Assembly: GCA_030272585.1 (NCBI GenBank)
Contig: BSYQ01000010.1
Location: 3,534,001 to 3,598,000 of the forward strand
DNA: 64,000 bases
Reading direction: 5' to 3'
From: Bryopsis sp. KO-2023
Taxonomy: Eukaryota > Chlorophyta > Ulvophyceae > Bryopsidales > Bryopsidaceae
Shown: positions 63,901 to 64,000 of the stretch, one piece after another
Numbering within the stretch: position 1 is the stretch's first letter
Layout: every line of letters starts with the position of its first letter
Made by a program: the position numbers and the translations under genes
The notes under the pieces: model-generated
What the model was told of the DNA's origin: nothing
The model's database searches: none
The model's input: the letters and a program-made list of their open reading frames with translations, nothing else

Positions 63901-64000
63901 TTGTTTTTTTTTGTCGATGGCCAAGTTTAGTGATGCCAACGCAGACAAGACAACTACTTGTTATTTTGTTGGTTTCGGGGGGTTGGTGCATGTTTCACTT
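60915..64000. other. Low-complexity spacer
   Basis: Three kilobases dominated by A-, T- and G-runs (for example poly-G at 61206, 61622, 62405 and 63288) and purine-rich stretches such as 63425-63530. Open frames here are Lys/Arg- or Phe/Leu-rich artefacts of the runs. No gene or RNA recognised. Confidence 0.6.

Noticed and set aside
60915..64000. Several 60-180 codon frames in the terminal spacer
   Set aside because: Their translations are runs of Phe/Leu/Lys/Arg produced by homopolymers, with no domain or splice pattern.
1..64000. CRISPR arrays, rRNA genes or bacterial operons
   Set aside because: No regularly spaced repeats, no rRNA-like sequence, and gene structure is eukaryotic throughout.

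Overview
This is an intron-rich nuclear segment of a eukaryote. Spliced genes with GT-AG introns of roughly 60-450 bp, many with T-rich 3' ends, sit between long A/T-rich, homopolymer-rich spacers. No bacterial operon structure is visible. The taxon is not fixed by the sequence. The AlgH/UPF0301 gene (most familiar in eukaryotes from plastid-bearing lineages), an N-myristoylatable two-LysM protein, chromoviruses and split-repeat tyrosine-recombinase retroelements suggest an alga or other protist, but this is inference.

Layout. 0.9-1.6 kb: an unrecognised Ser/Pro-rich minus-strand gene. 3.1-6.3 kb: a minus-strand sulfotransferase with an N-terminal membrane anchor. 7.8-8.3 kb: a 465-bp hAT-type MITE with a tRNA-like core. 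8.7-9.5 kb: a cluster of hairpins. 10.1-13.1 kb: an AlgH/UPF0301 gene (+). 14.6-16.9 kb: unrecognised coiled-coil and other exons (-). 17.7-22.5 kb: a complete 10-exon VPS45 gene (-), divergent from a two-exon 3-hydroxybutyrate dehydrogenase-like SDR gene (23.0-23.9 kb, +). 24.1-27.5 kb: an inverted, circularly permuted and broken copy of the AlgH locus. 28.1-56.3 kb: one MFS transporter gene split by about 26.7 kb of mobile DNA. 58.1-60.9 kb: a complete six-exon LysM gene (+). 60.9-64 kb: low-complexity spacer.

The mobile-element complex can be read like strata. The MFS gene took two insertions 27 bp apart: (a) a 3.8-kb LTR element (29.04-32.88 kb, -) that encodes a double-SH3-domain protein and a DDE integrase but no reverse transcriptase; (b) element X, with 260-bp terminal inverted repeats (32.91-55.75 kb). 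X carries a further TIR element Y (35.64-38.52 kb). X's right TIR was split by a PAT/Ngaro-like tyrosine-recombinase retroelement (40.72-55.69 kb) with the diagnostic A1...B1-A2-B2 split repeats. The pol ORF of that element was in turn hit by a second copy of the hAT MITE and by a Ty3/gypsy chromovirus (44.18-53.78 kb) with equal-length 388-bp LTRs, an extra 5' ORF, an extra 3' ORF and a chromodomain integrase. Target-site duplications (TSDs) support most of these junctions.

The most novel candidates are the SH3/integrase LTR element without reverse transcriptase and the circularly permuted AlgH duplication, which looks like re-integration of an excised DNA circle.
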